Source of the DNA: Nostoc sp. PCC 7524
Lineage (GTDB): Bacteria; Cyanobacteriota; Cyanobacteriia; Cyanobacteriales; Nostocaceae
Reading direction: 5' to 3'
DNA length: 64,000 bases
Assembly: GCF_000316645.1 (NCBI RefSeq)
Contig: NC_019684.1
Span: 2,323,501-2,387,500, forward strand
Both the position numbers and the translations under genes were made by a program. The notes under the pieces are model-generated. The model saw nothing but the letters and a program-made list of their open reading frames with translations. It made no database searches and was not told the DNA's origin. Below, piece by piece: positions 60,721 through 64,000 of the stretch (position 1 is its first letter; the number at the start of each line of letters is the position of its first letter).

Positions 60721-60869
60721 AATCCCTCACAAATTCCTCACATTGTTTCGCTATTGTTTACAGTTGGTTTACTCCATCTGAGACAGAGTTCATAGCGATG
60801 GGTTCTTACTTTTAACTATGGACTATTGACTTCCCCACTTTTTGTAAAAATTCCCAGGAGGGCAAACCA

Positions 60870-62105
60870 ATGCCACACCTGAATTTATTAACTGTTTTTA
60901 ATCCATCTAATTATGGGCGTAGTGGTTATGTCACTGTACCCTGGCAAGCGATCGCACCACAATTACAAATTCCACCAACAGAAATTGTCTTAAGCGACTT
61001 GCGCGACCTTTCACAGACACCAATTAAAGCCCAAATCGACAGAGTTGATCCTGAAGACCCTAGTCGTGATGTTCTACTGTTTCACCTCTCACAGCCGATT
61101 CCTGCTGGTTCTCAAGATGATGTCTTTGCTTCTGCTTTCATTCGCATCGATAAAGGTCAGCCGCTACCTACCCAATTGGGTGAACCATCTTTAGAAGTGG
61201 TCTATGGCTCGGATGGGCGAGAACGGGGTGTAAGATTTGTTAATAATCGCTTAATTGTCTGGTTTAATTTAATTCCCGCACCGGAAGATAACGGACGTAA
61301 CTGGTTTTCTGGTTCAGCTACCAGTGTGCAGTTAGATCACCAAGAAATTCTTGACCCATTTCCGGCGGCGAAGGGTGAATGGCTGGGACAAGAACCAGAA
61401 AAACGTTGTATGCAGGTAAGTGCCATCCAATTACCAGGGACTCCCCATCCCAAATCACCTTACTATCAAGTGTCTCTTTATAATCACACGTATCGATTGG
61501 TAGCCCAATCCAGTGGCCCGGTACGTGCTAGCATTACTATTGCCTCAGAACCTTTTGATTACATGGGGGTAGACCCACAAACAGGTCAAAATCGGCATTT
61601 AGTCTGCGAACTCTATCGAGTCATTAGTTTATATACGGGCGCAGACTATTTGATTGAAGAACTATTTGTCAAAGGTAAACCCAAAAATCCAGATGACAGA
61701 ATAGCTGATGCGCCAGAGGTCGTTTATTTACCCTTTGGAGTCCATTATTTTGCCCACATGAATTTGGGACAAACCCAAGATATCGAGCAAGTATTCCCGG
61801 TTCCTGATTGGTTTGCCGTTGGTTCTACAGCCCCACCCTATGCAGCCTATGGCTTGGCAACTAATTTACACATAGAAGCGATCGCACATCCCCACGAAGG
61901 CAATCTCAATTGTTTTTCCTGGCAATTATTACCAGGCACATCCGTTAAATGTCTGCACCTATTCATGCGCGATCAACCAGAAGGATTTGATGCTAAGGTA
62001 GGCCATTACTGGTACGAGTTGATTTATGACCCACTTAGGGCAGAAATCTATCAAGACATAGGCAAAAGTCAACAATCTCTGGTTGGAATAGGCAATAGGC
62101 AATAG
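60870..62105 (+). CDS. Unrecognised conserved-type protein (411 aa)
   Basis: I do not recognise a family. A strong AGGAGG ribosome binding site precedes the ATG at 60870. The chain is beta-rich, without a signal or membrane span, with aromatic-glycine segments such as NPSNYGRSGYVTVPWQ, NNRLIVWFNLIPAPEDNGRN and SSGPVRASITIASEPFDYMG, and YLIEELFVKGKPKNPDDR. The pattern recalls carbohydrate-active beta-sandwich proteins, but that is a weak impression. The final GNRQ and stop are encoded by the GGCAATA repeat. It is followed in the same direction by a hydrogenase-protease gene. Confidence 0.7.
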   Translation: MPHLNLLTVFNPSNYGRSGYVTVPWQAIAPQLQIPPTEIVLSDLRDLSQTPIKAQIDRVDPEDPSRDVLLFHLSQPIPAGSQDDVFASAFIRIDKGQPLPTQLGEPSLEVVYGSDGRERGVRFVNNRLIVWFNLIPAPEDNGRNWFSGSATSVQLDHQEILDPFPAAKGEWLGQEPEKRCMQVSAIQLPGTPHPKSPYYQVSLYNHTYRLVAQSSGPVRASITIASEPFDYMGVDPQTGQNRHLVCELYRVISLYTGADYLIEELFVKGKPKNPDDRIADAPEVVYLPFGVHYFAHMNLGQTQDIEQVFPVPDWFAVGSTAPPYAAYGLATNLHIEAIAHPHEGNLNCFSWQLLPGTSVKCLHLFMRDQPEGFDAKVGHYWYELIYDPLRAEIYQDIGKSQQSLVGIGNRQ

Positions 62106-62118
62106 GCAATAGGCAATA
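62090..62118. repeat. GGCAATA heptamer STRR overlapping a stop codon
   Basis: Four copies of GGCAATA starting inside the upstream coding sequence; the stop codon TAG is formed by the repeat. CTCCCCTG and CCCCAGT heptamer or octamer units follow up to 62,184. Confidence 0.85.
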
Positions 62119-62204
62119 GTTATTCTCCCCTGCTCCCCTGCTCCCCCTGCTTTCCCATTCCCCAGTCCCCAATCCCCAGTCCCCTTAAATAGAGAACTTA
62201 AAAA

Positions 62205-62678
62205 ATGAACAAAACAATGGTGATTGGTTATGGTAATGATTTGCGAAGTGATGACGGTATCGGCCAACGCATAGCAAATGAGATTGCTTGCTGGCATTTA
62301 TCGTCTGTACAGTCCCTTGCAGTCCACCAACTTACACCGGATTTAGCGGCTGCTTTAACAAATAGCGATTTGGTGATATTTGTAGATGCTTGTCTCCCTG
62401 TAGATGGCTATGATGTGCAAATACAGCCACTTTTACCTGCTTGTGATATCGATAGCAGCGTACATACAGGTAATCCGCGATCGCTGTTAGCTTTAACTCA
62501 AGCCCTTTATGATCACTGTCCTCCGGCTTGGTTAGTGACAATACCAGGAATTAACTTTGAAATAGGCGATCGCCTCTCCCGTATTGCGGAAATGGGCAAA
62601 GCAGTGGCTTTGGTGAAAATTATTCAACTTCTGGACAAAGTAAACAATCATTGGGTTGATGTTAGGGTATCAGCTTAG
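62205..62678 (+). CDS. hoxW: [NiFe]-hydrogenase maturation protease, HoxW-type (157 aa)
   Basis: These proteases cut the C-terminal tail of the hydrogenase large subunit once nickel is in place. Seen: VIGYGNDLRSDDGIGQRIAN with the D/E nickel-sensing position, LVIFVDACLPV with the second aspartate, and SVHTGNPRSLLALTQ with the histidine. VHQLTPDLAAAL is the HoxW-like form rather than the HupW form. Hence the target is probably HoxH of the bidirectional hydrogenase, whose genes are not in the window. The next gene follows 202 bp on. Confidence 0.78.
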   Translation: MNKTMVIGYGNDLRSDDGIGQRIANEIACWHLSSVQSLAVHQLTPDLAAALTNSDLVIFVDACLPVDGYDVQIQPLLPACDIDSSVHTGNPRSLLALTQALYDHCPPAWLVTIPGINFEIGDRLSRIAEMGKAVALVKIIQLLDKVNNHWVDVRVSA

Positions 62679-62880
62679 ATCTGCTTATCTGTAAAAATTT
62701 GTATCTTTTGTTCTCTGTACTTATAAAAAAACCTTGAATTTTCACTATCAACAACTAAAGTTTCAGTTAGAGTTAAGCCACAAGTAACTATCGGTGTCCC
62801 TCTCTCAATGGGTGTAGTGGTGTCAGTTAATTCTCTCCTCTACACCCTTAATTACGTATTACAAATTATTTGGAGGATTG

Positions 62881-64000
62881 ATGCAAAAATCTCTCAAGCA
62901 AACTAGCGATCGCTCTACGGCTAGTATTGATCGCGCTTATGATATTTTGCAGGCGGAGAAGGTCAATCCTCTTGATGCCATCTTTGCACCCCAGAGTGTT
63001 GCTGTGATCGGTGCTAGTGAAAAAGTTGGTAGTGTGGGACGCACGATTTTATGGAATTTAATTAGTAATCCTTTTGGTGGTACTGTTTTCCCTGTCAATC
63101 CTAAACGTCATAGTGTCCTAGGAATCAAAGCCTATGCCACAATTGCTGATATCCCCGAAGCAGTTGATTTAGCAGTTATTGCCACCCCAGCACCCACAGT
63201 TCCCGGAGTCATTGCTGAGTGTGTGGATGCAGGCGTTAAAGGTGTAATTATTATTTCTGCTGGATTTAAAGAAGCTGGTGCAGAAGGTATAGCTTTAGAA
63301 CAGCAAATTTTAGCCCAGGCGCGACGCAGTAAAATCCGCATCATTGGACCCAATTGCCTGGGTGTGATGAGTCCCCGCACTGGTTTAAATGCAACTTTCG
63401 CCAGTGCAATGGCGCGTTCTGGTAATGTGGGTTTTCTCAGTCAAAGTGGGGCGCTGTGTACTGCCATCCTAGATTGGAGTGTACGGGAAAATGTCGGCTT
63501 TAGTGCCTTCGTTTCCATCGGCTCAATGCTAGATGTCGGTTGGGGCGACTTGATTTACTATCTCGGTGATGATCCGCACACCAAAAGTATTGTGATTTAC
63601 ATGGAGTCTATTGGTGATGCCCGGTCATTTATCTCGGCGGCGAGGGAGGTGGCACTCACTAAGCCGATTATTGTGATTAAGGCAGGACGCACAGAAGCAG
63701 CCGCCAAAGCCGCCGCCTCCCACACAGGGGCGTTAGCTGGTAGTGATGCTGTCTTAGATGCTGCTTTCCGCCGTTGTGGGGTATTGCGGGTGGATAGTAT
63801 TTCCGATTTGTTTGATATGGCGGAGGTACTAGCCAAACAACCCCGTCCCCAAGGGCCACGTTTGACAATCCTCACCAATGCTGGTGGGCCGGGGGTATTA
63901 GCTACAGATGCTTTAATTGAGACTGGCGGCGAACTTGCACCCATTTCTCCAGAAGTAATTAACTCCCTCAACCAAATCCTACCCACCCATTGGAGTCACG
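62881..64000 (+). CDS. ADP-forming acyl-CoA synthetase-like protein (5' part, cut by window edge)
   Basis: The ATG at 62881 has GGAGG upstream. The reading frame is open to the end (373 codons). It starts with a CoA-binding domain ([32 protein letters not shown]), then a succinyl-CoA synthetase-like ligase domain: [36 protein letters not shown] and [17 protein letters not shown], whose histidine would be phosphorylated. Such proteins make acetate and ATP from acetyl-CoA, or, when fused to a GNAT domain, acetylate proteins; the 3' part that would decide is missing. It is next to the hydrogenase protease gene. Confidence 0.87.
   Translation, partial: MQKSLKQTSDRSTASIDRAYDILQAEKVNPLDAIFAPQSVAVIGASEKVGSVGRTILWNLISNPFGGTVFPVNPKRHSVLGIKAYATIADIPEAVDLAVIATPAPTVPGVIAECVDAGVKGVIIISAGFKEAGAEGIALEQQILAQARRSKIRIIGPNCLGVMSPRTGLNATFASAMARSGNVGFLSQSGALCTAILDWSVRENVGFSAFVSIGSMLDVGWGDLIYYLGDDPHTKSIVIYMESIGDARSFISAAREVALTKPIIVIKAGRTEAAAKAAASHTGALAGSDAVLDAAFRRCGVLRVDSISDLFDMAEVLAKQPRPQGPRLTILTNAGGPGVLATDALIETGGELAPISPEVINSLNQILPTHWSH

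Noticed and set aside
61959..62297. 112-codon minus-strand ORF
   Set aside because: It covers heptamer repeats and the ends of two well-supported plus-strand genes.

Overview
The window looks like chromosome from a filamentous, heterocyst-type cyanobacterium of the Nostoc/Anabaena group. The evidence is the very frequent HIP1 octamer GCGATCGC, abundant heptanucleotide tandem repeats (STRRs), small MITE-like inverted-repeat elements, and cyanobacterial families such as DevBCA exporters, Uma2 and DUF29 proteins, two-partner-secretion exoproteins and a zinc-ribbon Ser/Thr kinase. The species cannot be fixed from sequence reading alone. No tRNA, rRNA or CRISPR array was recognised.

Positions 1-28,300 hold a large minus-strand surface-polysaccharide island. 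It encodes many glycosyltransferases (GT4, GT2 and two nucleotide-diphospho-sugar-transferase-like proteins), a hexapeptide acetyltransferase, three polysaccharide pyruvyltransferase-type proteins (one fused to a methyltransferase), and a nonulosonic (sialic-like) acid cassette. That cassette comprises a CMP-sugar synthetase (NeuA), a CBS-NeuB-SAF-TIM-barrel fusion and a transferase with polysialyltransferase-like HP and S motifs. A Wzt/Wzm-type ABC exporter is in the same strand run, so the glycan is probably assembled inside the cell and exported by the ABC route. Accessory insertions interrupt the island: a VapBC-like toxin-antitoxin pair lying between two copies of the acetyltransferase 3' end, an Rpn/DUF4351 nuclease-like gene between direct repeats, and Uma2 and DUF29 genes. 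A 1.3-kb non-coding region follows, then a Wzc-type tyrosine autokinase (+), a 2OG-Fe(II) oxygenase, a methyltransferase and a WaaE-like GT2.

Positions 35,300-40,500 are housekeeping: Tex, a holin-4-like membrane protein, a PMP3-type peptide and GatB. Positions 40,500-49,100 hold two adjacent sensor kinases, a DevA/DevC/DevB-type export operon and a divergent PadR regulator with a likely operator in the shared promoter region. Two copies of a 52-bp sequence in opposite orientation bracket the kinase-plus-dev block, and a 242-bp heptamer array lies inside it. Positions 49,100-49,830 are non-coding with two strong terminator hairpins, a possible small-RNA region.

Positions 49,800-60,100 carry a small membrane protein, an HPP protein, another GT4, a lone PotC-like permease, a kinase-SUMF1 fusion, a large TPS exoprotein and a pentapeptide-repeat protein. 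A decayed IS200/IS605-type element without TnpB follows. The right end has an unrecognised 411-residue protein, a HoxW-type hydrogenase maturation protease and the start of an ADP-forming acyl-CoA synthetase-like gene. Repeats recurrently invade gene ends: STRRs or a MITE terminus supply the stop codons of three genes.
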